From Certhia americana (Eukaryota; Chordata; Aves; Passeriformes; Certhiidae), in contig JAGMWU010000028.1 in the NCBI GenBank assembly GCA_018697195.1, forward strand, positions 4,014,337 to 4,078,336: a DNA stretch of 64,000 bases, in the 5' to 3' direction. Position 1 is the stretch's first letter; the number at the start of each line of letters is the position of its first letter. A model generated the notes under the pieces. It was given only the letters and a program-made list of their open reading frames with translations. It was not told the DNA's origin and made no database searches. The position numbers were made by a program, and so were the translations under genes. Shown piece after piece: positions 63,691 to 64,000 of the stretch.

Positions 63691-64000
63691 TAGCCCCATT
63701 CCTGGAGGTTCCATTCTTGCCAATGCACAAACACATCAACACCTGATAAATGATGAGGTTACATTCAAAAGATGTTTTCCTACAGCTTTTGTCAGAAATG
63801 TGTTTCAGGCCTTGACCTGGACTCAGAGCTTGATTTTACCAGTGTGGGACATAAAATGTATTTTAAAAAACCCCACCTGCTCCAAAGCTGTGTCTGACTC
63901 AAAGCAGATGCACTGAGCATTGCTGAGTCCATCTGGGGTGTGACCCAGCACACCCCAAAAAAACCTCCTTTTGACTTCAGTAGCTGAAGACCTTTTATCA

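Larger units (their letters stand above)
61727..64000. other. Intergenic DNA to the window end
   Basis: No supported gene. There is a G12 run at 62619-62630 and a short tandem of CCCCACAGCC units at 63655-63690. SCUBE3 or TCP11, the genes expected beyond ANKS1A from mammalian order as I remember it, were not detected. Confidence 0.6.

Noticed and set aside
61727..64000. Expected next gene (SCUBE3 or TCP11) after ANKS1A
   Set aside because: No EGF-type cysteine pattern, signal peptide exon or TCP11-like frame was found on either strand. They may lie beyond the window or be absent.

Overview
This window is vertebrate nuclear DNA, almost certainly avian and probably passerine. One spliced gene occupies most of it, the GC content is moderate, CpG is rare outside small islands, and old CR1 retroposon 3' ends and LTR-like fragments are present. 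Nothing bacterial or viral-genomic is visible. Species and chromosome cannot be fixed from the sequence.

The gene is ANKS1A (Odin), an ankyrin-repeat, tandem-SAM and PTB-domain adaptor, on the + strand. The window opens inside an intron, so the first exons, with roughly the first 145 residues by comparison with the human protein as I remember it, lie upstream. Twenty coding exons can be read from 242 to 48002. Every junction has AG/GT boundaries and matching phase, and together they give 985 codons plus stop. The order is ankyrin repeats (242-1617), a long acidic, proline-rich and serine-rich linker (2836-26146), SAM1 (30412-41739), SAM2 (42098-42477), a short linker (44085-44249), the PTB domain (44585 to about 46620) and a tail ending in TTIF. 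A 3' UTR of about 4.8 kb runs to an AATAAA at 52764.

Three observations suggest the locus makes more than one product. (1) An in-frame alternative first exon starting at 30315 encodes an MMWQCHLS... N terminus directly upstream of SAM1, resembling the internal-promoter isoform (AIDA-1) of the paralogue ANKS1B. CpG-enriched DNA lies 0.2-1.8 kb upstream of it. (2) A 103-nt intron-like segment begins inside the last codons and would replace the TTIF end. (3) A second intronic CpG cluster with a GC box and a CRE-like site lies 0.3-0.6 kb upstream of the exon that precedes the PTB exons.

The introns hold two CR1 copies, a perfect 72-bp inverted repeat with 556 bp between its arms (20057-20756), a coding-like segment of unknown identity (30756-30992) and a 28-nt microexon candidate. 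Downstream of the gene (52.8-64 kb) I see no recognisable gene. That interval holds two LTR-like pieces on the - strand, a hexamer microsatellite, a 22-bp minisatellite of about 30 units and an adjoining CpG island.
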